In this document: positions 48,022 through 58,877 of the stretch, piece by piece
Layout of the letters: each line of letters begins with the position of its first letter
Numbering within the stretch: the first letter of the stretch is position 1
Source of the DNA: Onthophagus taurus
Taxonomy: Eukaryota > Arthropoda > Insecta > Coleoptera > Scarabaeidae
Assembly (NCBI RefSeq): GCF_036711975.1
Contig: NC_091976.1
Span: 10,726,001-10,790,000, forward strand
Length of the DNA stretch: 64,000 bases
Direction of reading: 5' to 3'
Translations under genes and position numbers: made by a program
The notes under the pieces: model-generated
The model's input: only the letters and a program-made list of their open reading frames with translations
Told to the model about the DNA's origin: nothing
Database searches by the model: none

Positions 48022-48546
48022 ATGGAGTTGCGTAGAGCGGTAGTTGATATTCAGGGGTTCTATATAGACTCTGAATTCATAGTTAAAGAATTCACACTTC
48101 TGGACCTTATCACCGACTATGCCGTACATCTCCACTTCAAGGCTGACAGACCCTTTCGATGCTTATCGGTTCAAGATCAACGATCCGCCAAGTATTTAGA
48201 GCGAAATCACCATAAACTATCGTATATTGGAGGATGGATGGATCTGTCGATGGGGTTAAATTTACTGGATGATATACTGTCGCTCTATGATGAGGTGTAT
48301 GTGAAGGGTAGCCAGAAGAGGGAGTTTTTGGAAAGCAGACCCTATTATCGGTTCCGATGTCATCGGAATTTGACGGTCAGGGATATTGCCTCGGAGTTTT
48401 CTGAGAAGGCGGTTGAAGAAGATACTAAATTGACGGCGACTTCCAATCCATGCTGGTTCCACAACGATGCTCCCGCAGTTTGCTCGCAAAATAACGCCAT
48501 AATTTTAAAGAATTTTTTATGTAATTTGCATAGACGTGTTATATAA
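48022..48546 (+). CDS. Unknown D-QGF protein, possible RNase H-fold (B)
   Basis: Start ATG 48022 (MELRRAVVDIQGF); the frame is open upstream but overlaps hexon. 174 residues. Shared with A3: VVDIQGFYID-EFIVKEF, QDQRSAKYLERNHHKLSY, VYVKGSQKREFLE and CWFHNDAPAVCSQNNAIILKNFL. The pattern recalls RNase H-like nucleases, but I cannot point to a full catalytic set, so treat function as unknown. It lies 32 bp after hexon and 100 bp before the metalloproteinase. Confidence 0.6.
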   Translation: MELRRAVVDIQGFYIDSEFIVKEFTLLDLITDYAVHLHFKADRPFRCLSVQDQRSAKYLERNHHKLSYIGGWMDLSMGLNLLDDILSLYDEVYVKGSQKREFLESRPYYRFRCHRNLTVRDIASEFSEKAVEEDTKLTATSNPCWFHNDAPAVCSQNNAIILKNFLCNLHRRVI

Positions 48547-48646
48547 GAAGTTGTTAAATTTTTTTTAATACATATATTAACTTTTATTTATTGTATTTAT
48601 TTTTGAATCCTTCATGCATTCAGTGTCTGACCTCCATCACGCAAAC

Positions 48647-50269
48647 ATGTACATTGCGAGAGTTATTTTAGTATATACGCTCTGGGCGCTTCCAATACGA
48701 ATTTTAATGGAAGATTGGATGTACGATAGGGATATGGAAATCTATAAATATCTCAAAGCATTTGGATATTTAAATGGGAATGTGAGCGGTTTACATCATC
48801 ATCATCAGATGGGATATACAACAACAAAAATGACGGAAGGGTTACGTAAATTGCAGGAACATTTTCACTTGCCAGTATCGGGTGAAGTTGATTTTAAAAC
48901 TTTGGATTTGATTGGTAAACCAAGATGTGGGAATAAAGACTTGGAAGACATATCAGTAGACGCTAAACGTACGATACATCGAAAGTGGGGGATCCCAATA
49001 GTTAAATGGGCCATCTATAATAAATATCCAGATGGCTTTCCCAATATCGTTGAAAGGGCATTTGCGGTTTGGGCTAAGCATATAGATTTAAAGTTTCAGA
49101 GCTCGTTTACCGACGTCAACATTCTAATCGGGTTTAAAGGTTACAACCATACGTGCATAAGGAACGTTGGATCAATGTGTGGTAGTACATTCAAAAATGG
49201 AATTTTAGCTCACGCATACTATCCTTATATTAATGGACGTAATGTTGAAATCCACATAAATTCAGATTTAGAGTTTGATTTATCCAACTCTACGGTAGAT
49301 GGGAAATATAACCTATTTTTGGCAATGGTGCATGAAGTTGGACATTCCTTAGGTTTAATGCATCGAGTTGAACTCGATTCCATCATGCATCCCAACTATG
49401 GTAACACGAGAATTGAGGATTTCAAGTTGAATAGCAGAGATATTGTGGCAATTCAAGCTATATATGGTAGACCCAAACTGTATACATCATCGACTGTTTC
49501 AAGTCACGTTACGTCATCATATAGGACCACGACGAGTCGGTCTACGACAAATCCTGCCGTTCAACCCTCACCCTTTAGAGACGTTTGTGATGTGGATTCA
49601 AAGCTTTCCGGTTTTTTGATTCACTATCAAACCATGTACGTGTTTTACAAACAATGGGTTTGGTTAATAGATTTAAAGTCTAAACGACCTAAACAACCCA
49701 ATCCTATAGACATAGATGATTGGCTGCCGACTTTGAGGAATGTTTTTCGTACTGTAGACTATAGTTATAAAGTGTCTATCTCGCCTATAGGTGACCTTAT
49801 ACTTATAATGGAAAATTCAATATACAGAATTGATTTTAAGAGTATGAATGTGCGGTCTGTGTGGCCGTTCACTTCGACCGAGTTAGGGTTTAATAATTTT
49901 ACTCGAGTTGACGGGATAGTTACAAGCAATTACGGTTTACCTTACATATTTTTCGATGATATGTACGCAATTCAAGTGGATTTTAATTACTTTAGAAAGG
50001 AGAGAGTTACAGTTTCGATTGGTGAACTTTTTCCGGGAATCCCAACTTCTTTCAATGGGATTTACAAAGGTTCCGACGGCATATTTAATTTCTTTGTTGG
50101 CGATCGAATCCTCCAATACGATGAATATTTAAAGGAGGTTGTAGGCACCTCTGACAAGAGTCTATCGATATTAGGGATAACTTGCCCCTATATATCAATT
50201 TTAGATCAATTGAAATCTCTCCTCTCAACAATCATTTCAACCAATTTCTCAATTCCCATAAATTATTGA
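48647..50269 (+). CDS. Secreted matrix metalloproteinase with hemopexin-like domain (B)
   Basis: I prefer ATG 48647 (MYIARVILVYTLWALPIRIL, a signal peptide) over 48614. About 540 residues. Prodomain: GLRKLQEHFHLPVSGEVDFKTL (peptidoglycan-binding-like) and cysteine switch PRCGNKD. Catalytic domain: KWAIYNKYPDGF, AFAVWAKHIDLKF, zinc site HEVGHSLGLMH and Met-turn SIMHPNYG. Then a Ser/Thr-rich linker (SSTVSSHVTSSYRTTTS) and hemopexin-like repeats starting CDVDSKLSGFL and ending CPYISILDQL. Matrixins cut extracellular matrix; granuloviruses encode one. Here it sits between capsid genes and the pre-PolB gene in three copies, so it belongs to the element rather than the host. Intact. Confidence 0.92.
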   Translation: MYIARVILVYTLWALPIRILMEDWMYDRDMEIYKYLKAFGYLNGNVSGLHHHHQMGYTTTKMTEGLRKLQEHFHLPVSGEVDFKTLDLIGKPRCGNKDLEDISVDAKRTIHRKWGIPIVKWAIYNKYPDGFPNIVERAFAVWAKHIDLKFQSSFTDVNILIGFKGYNHTCIRNVGSMCGSTFKNGILAHAYYPYINGRNVEIHINSDLEFDLSNSTVDGKYNLFLAMVHEVGHSLGLMHRVELDSIMHPNYGNTRIEDFKLNSRDIVAIQAIYGRPKLYTSSTVSSHVTSSYRTTTSRSTTNPAVQPSPFRDVCDVDSKLSGFLIHYQTMYVFYKQWVWLIDLKSKRPKQPNPIDIDDWLPTLRNVFRTVDYSYKVSISPIGDLILIMENSIYRIDFKSMNVRSVWPFTSTELGFNNFTRVDGIVTSNYGLPYIFFDDMYAIQVDFNYFRKERVTVSIGELFPGIPTSFNGIYKGSDGIFNFFVGDRILQYDEYLKEVVGTSDKSLSILGITCPYISILDQLKSLLSTIISTNFSIPINY

Positions 50270-50340
50270 GATGGTGGGGGGAGGGGGTAATTAATTATAT
50301 TCACCCGTCGCGTGCATTTAAATTCAGTTCTCCATTGGAA

Positions 50341-51034
50341 ATGGATATCGAGGGAGGAGTGAGCGACGTCTGTGAAGAGATGGGCTTGGATTATTGGAAT
50401 TCAATCGGCGCGCAGTGGAAACGGTATCGTGAATTGATAAAAAAGGAGACTAAATTTATCGGGGAAACGCAATTTTCAACCGAATCTTTCAGCATTAAAG
50501 TTGGAATTAGCGTCGCTAGAGGGGGGTACAACCTGTGTAAAGTTCGTAGTTAGAACATGCAAAGGTTTGGAATCCCAGTCGCATCAAATTACGTTTTTAC
50601 GTCAAGATTGGGAACATCTAATATCTACCCTTAAACTGATACGTTTCAATGTAGAAGTTTCCTCGCAGACGCTACCATTAGCCGAAGGTAACCTAAAGGT
50701 CGAATTTGACGATGATGATGATTACCTGTATCTAATGTATGTGATTGAGGATTCCGAAAGTGGTGTATTCATACCGATTTTACTTCATTCAACGGATATC
50801 GATAAGATTTTCGCAATGGAGAAGCTAATTACCTATAAAATGAACCTTTTGGATAGCCTAAATTTTATGGAATACATTAAATCTCAACAGCTCGTTGACG
50901 ACGACGACGACGACGATGATATGTATAACACGACGTCCATTGAAGAATTCTGTTTAAATAATTTATCGGAAATTAATTTTTATGTGATGGAATACTTGGA
51001 AATAATAAACTCCACTACAACAGTTTCTATTTGA
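50341..51034 (+). pseudogene. Unknown pre-PolB protein with a one-base frameshift (B)
   Basis: Starts ATGGATATCGAGGGAGGAG at 50341. A run of six G at 50520-50525 (five in B0) shifts the frame after ISVARG; the second frame is open to TGA at 51034. All conserved motifs are present (KFIGETQFSTESF, LPLAEGNLKVEF, EINFYVMEYLEI), with an expanded Asp run of nine or more residues. A homopolymer indel could also be a sequencing error. Confidence 0.8.
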
Positions 51035-51086
51035 TCACGTGATCACCTCGTAATATTGTCCGCCGCGCCTATCGGATCACGTGATC
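51033..51086. promoter_or_regulatory. Paired palindromic E-boxes before PolB (B)
   Basis: GATCACGTGATC at 51033-51044 and 51075-51086, the same spacing (42 bp) as in B0. The first overlaps the stop codon of the preceding gene. This is about 110-160 bp before the PolB ATG. Confidence 0.45.
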
Positions 51087-51193
51087 ACCTCGTGATAGTG
51101 TCGACCGACCGTCATAACTCTAATCACACACCTAGCTGCTTATCAGTTCAGCGTTAGCAACCGTCGCGTACATTTATTCAATTTCGTAATAAA

Positions 51194-54100
51194 ATGTTTC
51201 TTTGCAAAGTGTGTAACGGTGCGTTTACCTTAAAACACAATCTTACCCGACATATACGTTTGAAACACGGTGATGTGCGGGAATCGAACTTTAAATGCAG
51301 TATCTGCGAAAAAGTTTATTCAAGATCCGACAAATTGAAACACCATCAAAGAAGCGTACATGGACTAGATGTTCCACGTTATGTTGCGCCGCCGCCGCCG
51401 CCGCCACCACTACCACCATCTTTACAAAGTACATCGGTCGGTCCGGTTGAACAGACGTCATTGCGTCATCCTCCTAAACAACAACCCTCCAACCCTTCAT
51501 CAAGTACGTCAGCGGAGCCTGTTCGACATGTGTCATCAGCATCATCACGTCCTTCACCTAAGCAGCGGCAACCCTCCAACTTATGTCCAATTTGCGGTGT
51601 TGACTTTATATCTACCACTCACCTACGGACTCATCTAAGATTGGAACATGCGACCCCGGTCGAAGGTGAAGATAACGTCGATAGATTGGAATCATGTTTT
51701 AAAGGTAGAGTTTGCACCTATAGAGTCGCAGACGTGTTGATCGATGATGATATATCATCGTTCCTAACAAGATCAGAAGCAGCTGTTAAACGAATGATTG
51801 AGGTTAGTTTAGATCGCTGTGGTCCCTCTATAAAGGTTCAGATTGAGTTTTTTTGCGAATTATGTTAAAGCCGCGTATGATGAAAATGGGGATGAAGACG
51901 TATTAATGTCCGAGAAAAATTTTAATTGTAAATTTCAAGTTGTTTCGGTGGGTACGGATTTGCATGAGGTGTATGTTGGGATGTGTAGGGAAATTTTAGC
52001 TCAAAGCGAAGAATTTCAAGAACGCGACTCTGGGTGGGCCTTCTTCTCCGTATCTCACCTCCTGCTTAATATTAATAAATTTGAACCTATACACGGAGCA
52101 TCGTATATACGTTTACCACAGGTAATTGCTGAAAAACATGCGTGTGTAAATATTACAAACTATACGGACGATGCTTGTTTAGCGTGGTGTTTGACGGCGG
52201 CTCTTTATTCTGCAAACCTTCATCAAGATCGAACTACAAGCTACCCTCATTATAGTCAAGTACTTAATTTACGCGGGATTACATTTCCCATTACTTTAAA
52301 AGATATAATTAATGTAGAAAAATTAAATAATTTAAGTATTAATGTTTACGAATTGATAAGTGGTAGTAGTGGTAAATACACGGTGGAAGGGCCGATTTAT
52401 TTTACCAAACAAAGACGCGATATTCATATAAATTTGCTTTATCTATACGAAAACGGGAAGGGGCATTTCGTTTTAATTAAAAATCTTTCAAGACTAATAT
52501 CGAGTCAAGTCACGCGCCGCGAACATTCTATACACCTTTGTGATGGATGTTTAACGCGGTTTTCATCCGCAGACAAGTTACTCACACATCAGACTTATGA
52601 TTGTAATCATGTGATGACCGTTTTACCTACAACCGATTTAAAATCTAAACCAAACTTTTTCGGTTTAAAAACTCCGCAAAATATTTTAGAATTTTACAAT
52701 TATAAATTCACTCAGATGGCACCATTTGTCATCTACGCCGACTTTGAATCGCTTTTAAAACCGATCGATTATTGTAAGCAGAGTATCGCTAAATCTTTTA
52801 CGGAAAAAATTGAGGAACATCAACCTTACAGTTTTGCTTATTACATTGTTTCCAATATTGATAGCAGTTTAAATAAATTTGAAACGTATACGGGACCGGA
52901 TGCGCCTAAAATTTTTATCTCTAAATTAATTGATGATGTTAAATTACTTTACAGCAAATACTTTAAAACTATAAAACCAATGATACCTTTAACGGCCGAT
53001 GAGCAACGGCATTTTGATTCGGCCGAAAATTGTATTATTTGTCAAAATCCTTTTACTTCAAACCAGGTTAAGGTTCGTGATCATTGTCATATTAGCGGCA
53101 AATACCGAGGTCCCACCCATTCAAATTGTAATCTAAATTTCAAACTTCAAAATTTTATTCCGATATTTTTTCATAACTTTAGTGGGTATGATTGTCATTT
53201 ATTTATTAAAGAAATGGCTGATGCAGACAAAGATGGACTTGATGTGTTACCTAATAATAAAGAGAGATACATTAGTTTTAGTAAAAGAGTGTTGGTTGAT
53301 AAGGTAATTAGCGAAGACAAATCTGTTGAAAATGTTTTCTTTAAATTAAGATTTGTTGATTCATTTCGGTTCATGGCATCTTCATTAGATTCTTTAGAAG
53401 GTAACCTTAATGAGTTTGATTTTATTCACGTGCGTAAATTTTACCCACACAATGATTATTTTAAATTGTTGACCAAAAAGGGAATCTTTCCCTACACCTT
53501 TATGTCATCATTTGATAGGCTTAATGCCACATCCTTACCCCCTAAAAAGGCATTTTTTAATAATTTAAATTTAGAGGGAATATCTGATGAGCAATATATC
53601 CATGCCCAAACTGTTTGGAAGAAATTTAATTGTCATACTTTTAAGGATTATTCCGATTTATACTTAAAGACCGATGTTCTTCTATTAGCTGATGTATTTG
53701 AGAAATTTAGACGAGTATGTTTCAAAACATACGGTTTAGATCCCGCGCATTATTATACGGCACCGGGGTTATCTTGGGATGCTATGCTAAAATTTACGAA
53801 AATTAAATTGGAATTGTTGACGGATATTGATCAAGTTCATTTCGTTAAAAAAGGTATCCGTGGGGGCATTTCACAATGCTCTCTACGTCATGCTAAAGCA
53901 AACAATAAATATATGGAAAATTATGATGCTAATTCACCTTCAAAATTTTTAATGTATTGGGACGCTAATAATTTGTATGGGTGGGCAATGTCTCAATTTA
54001 TACCCGTTTCCGACTTTAAATGGTTGACTGAAAACGAAATTCAAAATTTAGATTTTAATAATATAGTCGATGATTACGATTTCGGATATATTTTAGATGT

Positions 54101-55229
54101 GGATATTGCGTATCCCGAACACTTGCACAACCTGCATAATGATCTACCTTTCTTAGCCGAAAATTTAATCCCCCCTAACTGTAAATGTGAGAGCGATAAA
54201 CGATTAATTCCAAATTTATTTGATAAGACAAATTATGTAATTCATTACAGAAATTTAAAACAAGCCGTTGCACACGGATTAATTATAAGTAAAGTAAATA
54301 GAGTTTTATCGTTTAAACAATCCCCTTGGTTAAAGTCATATATAGATAAAAATACAGAATTACGCCAATCGGCTAAAAATGATTTTGAAAAGGATTTTTT
54401 TAAATTAATGAACAACGCAGTTTTCGGTAAAACCATGGAAAATGTTGATAAGCGAGTCGACGTCCGCTTAGTAACCAGTTGGGACGATATCAGGTTTGGC
54501 GAAACCGGAGGACGACCTAGACTTGGAGCTCGGAGTTTAATCGCTAAATTAAATTTTAAAAGTGTTAAAGTATTCACAGAAACGTTTTCGGTAATTCAAA
54601 TGGAGCGTCTTCATATCGTTTACGATAAACCTCTATACGTTGGTTTTACAGTTTTAGAACTCTCAAAATTATTAATGTACGATTTTTATTATGATTTTTT
54701 AAAACCTAAATACGGCGAGGACGTTCAGTTGTGTTACATGGATACCGACAGTTTCACCGTACTAATTAAGTCTGACGATGTGTATAACGATGTTAAATTA
54801 AATTTAGATAAATTTGATACATCTAACTACAGTCCCGATAATCGGTTTGACATCCCCTTGAAAAATAAAACGGTTTTAGGTAAGATGAAGGATGAAAATT
54901 GCGGAAACGTAATGGTCGAATTTATTGGCTTAAGATCGAAGGTGTACGCAAATCGGGTTGCTGATGGGCGGGTTACTAAAAAATCTAAAGGTATTAGGAA
55001 AGCTGTGGTTAAACAAAAGCTTTCATTTCAAAATTATTTCGACTGTTTACATTCAAATTCCATCGTGTCTAGAAAACAGTTATTATTTAGAAGTTTTAAC
55101 CACACGGTTTTTACCGTTTTACAAAACAAATTGGCCCTTTCCCCACATGATTCAAAGCGATGTATCGATGCCGATGGTATTAAAACATTGGCTTGGGGTC
55201 ATTTTACAACTATTTCGAATAACGTTTAA
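51194..55229 (+). pseudogene. polB: PolB of B with a one-base frameshift
   Basis: The first 220 codons (two C2H2 fingers, proline-rich spacer shorter than in B0, third finger CPICGVDF) end in a frameshift at a T run at 51848-51854 (seven T, six in B0). The remaining 1128-residue frame (from 51843) holds Exo I YADFESLL, HNFSGYD, YLKTDVLLLADVFEKF, motif A YWDANNLYGWAM, motif B KLMNNAVFGKTMEN and motif C YMDTDS. Only one break is visible, and it is in a homopolymer, so the gene is either just dead or correct in reality. Confidence 0.92.
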
Positions 55230-55274
55230 ATACATTTAAGTAGGTTAAGTAGAAAATAGTATCATTTTATTCGA

Positions 55275-55753
55275 GTATGTTTAATTTAAATTTAAATTTT
55301 TAATATATGTATTAACTTTAATTTTTTGTGATTTTCTCTTCCTCCTCCTCCTCCTACCATCAATCAGTCAATCAATCAATCAATAAGGAAGGGGGGGTGG
55401 GGGTTGAAGGGGCCAATAGGGCACTAACATGGGGTTGAAGGGTCCATTAGGGCACTCACATGGGGTTGAAGGGGGTGATGGGGTTGAAGGGGACCAATAG
55501 GGCACTAATAGGGGGTGATGGGGTTGAAGGGGCCAATAGGACACTAACATGGGGTTGAAGGGTTCATTAGGGCACTCACATGGGGTTGAAGGGGGATGGG
55601 GGTTGAAGGGGCCAATAGGGCACTAACATGGGGTTGAAGATGACACCGGAAGTGACAAGACACCGGAAGTGACAAGATACCGGAAGTGGCATCATGGCGG
55701 ATTAGGGGGATGGGGATTGATTTCCGGTCCAGAACCGGCGTTTATTATCTACT
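55275..55753. repeat. Right terminal inverted repeat of B
   Basis: Inverse of the left end: AATTTTTTGTGATTTTCTCT with (TCC)n and (CAAT)n, then GGGGTTGAAGGG-type minisatellite (55385-55640), three ACCGGAAGTG units (55646-55688) and the terminus GGCGTTTATTATCTACT. The CRE at this end is degenerate (GGCATCATGG). Unit numbers differ from the left end, so the minisatellite changes independently of the tip. Confidence 0.9.
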
Positions 55754-56086
55754 ATTATACCAGTGAACCTACTAGTGATAATGATTTAAAATGGTTGAAA
55801 ATGATGAAGCCGAACACTACCACCGTTGATTATGATGACTATGGGGATGATAGCGTTTTTCAAATTGTTCCCCCCAATACAACATTCAGTGAGATTATTA
55901 CTTTTAAGTTGCGGTACACGTTGGAAAATAATAATGTTATAAATGGAAATTGGATATCGATCTTATACAATACCAATACTATGTCATTGTGTTATATTAA
56001 TAGGATACTTCTTATAGCCGCCTCAGTAATTATATTTATTACCATTAGTTATAGTTGTATATTTTTTCCACTTGTCGTACGTCAAA
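55754..56086 (+). pseudogene. Middle piece of the A3 membrane glycoprotein gene, between elements B and C
   Basis: ATTATACCAGTG to CGTACGTCAAA corresponds to about 5127-5455 of A1, including the DYDDYGDD, NTTF and NW motifs and the transmembrane segment (ILLIAASVIIFITISYSCIFF). It is flanked by the B terminus on the left and the C terminus on the right. The frame is still open. It shows that both elements entered the same A3 gene. Confidence 0.92.
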
Positions 56087-56265
56087 AGTAGATAATAAAC
56101 GCCGGTTCTGGAGCGGAAGTCAATCCCCATCCCCCTAATCCCCCATGACGTCACTTCCGGTGTCATCCCACTTCCGGTATCTTGTCACTTCCGGTATCTT
56201 GTCACTTCCGGTGTCATCTTCAACCCCATGTTAGTGCCCTTTTGGCCCTTCATCGCGGAGCGATG
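56087..56265. repeat. Left terminal repeat of C with ETS/CRE array
   Basis: Terminus, TGACGTCA at 56147-56154 joined to CACTTCCGG, three further CACTTCCGG units at 17-bp spacing, then one TTCAACCCCATGTTAGTGCC unit. Fewer minisatellite units than the left end of B. Confidence 0.85.
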
Positions 56266-56613
56266 ACGACGACGGCGATGACGTCGACGATCGTATGCTT
56301 ATCAGCGGAAGTTAATCCCCCGCGGAGCGATGACTGAATTGAAATAATACTCACCTTAAAATAGGTTATTTATTATTATTATTATTGATTGATTGATTGA
56401 CTGATTGATGGTAGGAGGAGGAGGAGGAGGAAGAGAAAATCACAAAAAATTAAAGTTAATACATATATTAAAAATTTAAATTTAAATTAAACATGCCCAA
56501 AATGATAAACATATGCAGACAGCGCTTGTGATAACATCGATCAAAGTGCAGAGAATTTCGGCGACAAAAGATAGTAAACTATTTAAACATTTACCCATTG
56601 TGTAGCAGTTTAA

Positions 56614-56931
56614 TTACAAAAGTTTAAATTTCAATCGTTCGGTAGCGGGTGTATATCCTTCATAGATTAATCCAAGCCTAATCGAATCGAGTTGCTCTTG
56701 TCCGTGGATGATATCTTTCCAAATGTTCTCAGCGTAAAGGGGTGGTATATATACCCTAACGTGCTCCAATTCTGCCAGAAGGTCTTGATACGATTCCGGA
56801 TCTTGCGTGAAACGTATCACCCGATACACCCTATTCTTCTCTAACGACGAAATGGGAACTTTAGGTTTGTCCGCGTTTATACCTAAGGCATTTAAACCTT
56901 GTATCGCAACAATCAAATCGCGTTGGGACAT
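56614..56931 (-). CDS. Small OB-like protein, left arm gene 1 (C)
   Basis: 105 residues, differing from 37218-37535 at only a few positions (for example GINADKPK instead of GINANKPK and GYTPATE instead of GYTLATE). Intact. Same flanking 45-bp direct repeats (56288 and 57082). Role as for the B copy: possible single-strand DNA binding, unproven. Confidence 0.6.
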   Translation of the reverse strand: MSQRDLIVAIQGLNALGINADKPKVPISSLEKNRVYRVIRFTQDPESYQDLLAELEHVRVYIPPLYAENIWKDIIHGQEQLDSIRLGLIYEGYTPATERLKFKLL

Positions 56932-57256
56932 ATCGTAGCGCTAAACGTCGACTGAAATTTAAAACGGTGGCGATATATAATATATATTTGGGAGGAGAGA
57001 AAAATTACATGAGCGCCATCTATACTACAATAGGTCGCACATAAATTTCAGATAACGCTCAATGGGAGACGGCGTCAACGATCGTATGCTTATCAGCGGA
57101 AGTTAATCCCCCGCGGAGCGATGACTTAAAATATGTTCTTTATTAGTATTATTGATTGATTGATTGATGGTAGGAGGAAGAGAAAATCACAAAAAATTAC
57201 AGTTAATACATATATTGAAAATTTAAATTTCAATTAAACATAATTAACGGATAAGA

Positions 57257-57736
57257 TTAGTCAGTACCGTTCACGACATCGGTCGCTAAATTGTAATAGA
57301 AACCGCCTTGGTTACGTTCGCGAAGAGGGGCCCGTGCTGCCCCATGATATCGTCTGCTGACGGGTGTGGACACTTCCGGAACAGTATGGGCCACCACCAA
57401 ATTTTCAGCGACGTCCGCTACCGGAGAAGGAATCGTATAAATTTTCTGATCGAATCGGATTAAATTCACAGGATTCTGTTTCCCAAAATCCCTCTTTCCG
57501 AGATATACTAAAGACATCCTATCGAGGGACCGTAACTCTTCATCAGTTATAGCTTCGGCAATTCTCAACGGTAAATATACCGCAAAACCATCTTCCAACT
57601 CAACAATAACGGAGGGCCATTTGTTCGATGCGATTCTTTTAGCTCTCACAATCGGGTAAGGATGATCGATTTGTAGCGAAGAAAGCGAACGTTTCAATGG
57701 GAAAACGTATGAACCCAAAAGATTTAGACGAGACAT
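57257..57736 (-). CDS. OB-like small protein, left arm gene 2 (C)
   Basis: 159 residues, nearly identical to 37857-38336, with KWPSVIVELEDGF, VYLPLRIAEAITDEEL and LVYLGKRDFGK. Position 3 of the LPLR motif is Arg here as in A3 (LPKR), where B has Ile, so C keeps the more usual residue. Intact. Confidence 0.65.
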   Translation of the reverse strand: MSRLNLLGSYVFPLKRSLSSLQIDHPYPIVRAKRIASNKWPSVIVELEDGFAVYLPLRIAEAITDEELRSLDRMSLVYLGKRDFGKQNPVNLIRFDQKIYTIPSPVADVAENLVVAHTVPEVSTPVSRRYHGAARAPLRERNQGGFYYNLATDVVNGTD

Positions 57737-58134
57737 CTTATCAGTATGAACGGCTACCTCGGACTACATTGAAATTACGGTAGGGGTAGTAATTACCCTA
57801 AGCCAAAAAGATGCGCGCGCATCAGTGAATCCACCAATTATAAAATATAAAAACCGCAAAATACCCTTGAACTAAGGGAGTAGCTCCCTCATTATTGCAT
57901 CATCCCTATCGCTGTCGTAAATCAAATTAGATTGATGTAAATTAAAAAGATTTAATTTAAAATAAATAAAATAATTTAACGAAATTATCACCAGAATAAA
58001 AATCTCGCAACCGTTAAATGGGGTTAAGGCGGTTAGATAATGATTACGAATTCTCGACTTTTCGCTTAAATACAATAATTTTAAATTGAAGAGTTTAGTA
58101 TCATTTAACTTGTTTTACGTTAACATATACTACA

Positions 58135-58877
58135 ATGGCTTTGATCAACGCACCTTCGCTGAAAGATTTGGCTCAAGCGAAAATCAATGTAAACATATCG
58201 AATCGTCTACATATACTATCACTCGAAGAATACTTGCCGTGGAAAGTAGTGTTAGACTTATGGAACACGTGGTTCCAGGATAATTGGTTCGAGCTTGGAA
58301 CGCATAAAAAATGTTTCGATGATGTGGACGTGAGGTGCATTACAATGGAGGTGTTTAATTATAAACTGAATCATAAGTTACAATGCGCCATCTTTAGAAA
58401 TGTTGAAATTTTCAGGTAAATTAGAAATTAAAATATAGTCTTTAAAGATAATAATTGAGATGTTAATAATAATAATACTTTAGTGATGAAATTTTTAATC
58501 AAATAAATGGGGATGGAGTAGTATACAAGAGCACATCATACGATCACACTAAACACGGACCTGTTTGCGGCTATTGTTGGGGTATGTTCGATATGGAGCT
58601 TAATTTTGGTGGTTTACAATATAAAGAAGGATTTCAACTCAAACCACAAAACAGCAGAATTCGGGGGTTTCGAATTGTAAATAGAAGTGAATCCATTCTT
58701 GGGGGGTTTGAAATTATAAATAAGAGTGAATTCATTAAGCTAGTGAAAAGCGAGAAAATGTGGTGTGCGTTCTGCTTGAAGAAACCAAATTTTAAAGTAA
58801 GTTTAAGAGTAGGAGTTTCCGAAGTTTTACACCAATTTTTAATGGTAGAAGTAGCTCGTTATAAGCTTGTAAGTTAA
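58135..58877 (+). CDS. Two-exon protein with SOCS/BC-box-like N-terminus and paired CxxC (C)
   Basis: Exon 1 is 58135-58415, the intron 58416-58483 (GTAAAT...ACTTTAG) and exon 2 58484-58877; phase as in B and A3. About 224 residues with SLKDLAQAKINV, YLPWKVVLDLWNTW, VCGYCWGMF and WCAFCLKKPNF. The C-terminus runs a few codons further than in B because the stop is changed at the junction with a duplicated AT-rich segment. Confidence 0.7.

Larger units (their letters stand above)
36583..55753 (+). mobile_element. Complete lineage-B Polinton/Maverick element, 19,171 bp
   Basis: Termini AGTAGATAATAAACGCCGG and its reverse complement, perfect for about 58 bp before minisatellite differences, and a 6-bp target duplication ATTATA. 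It contains all Polinton hallmarks: PolB, integrase, packaging ATPase, adenain-like protease, penton and hexon, plus metalloproteinase, PLA2/core, fibre and small genes. Several genes carry single inactivating changes, so it is not intact, but it is recent enough for perfect ends. Confidence 0.97.

Noticed and set aside
48647..50269. Metalloproteinase as a captured single host gene copy
   Set aside because: It occupies the same position in A1, A3 and B with lineage-level divergence and has no introns, so it is part of the element.
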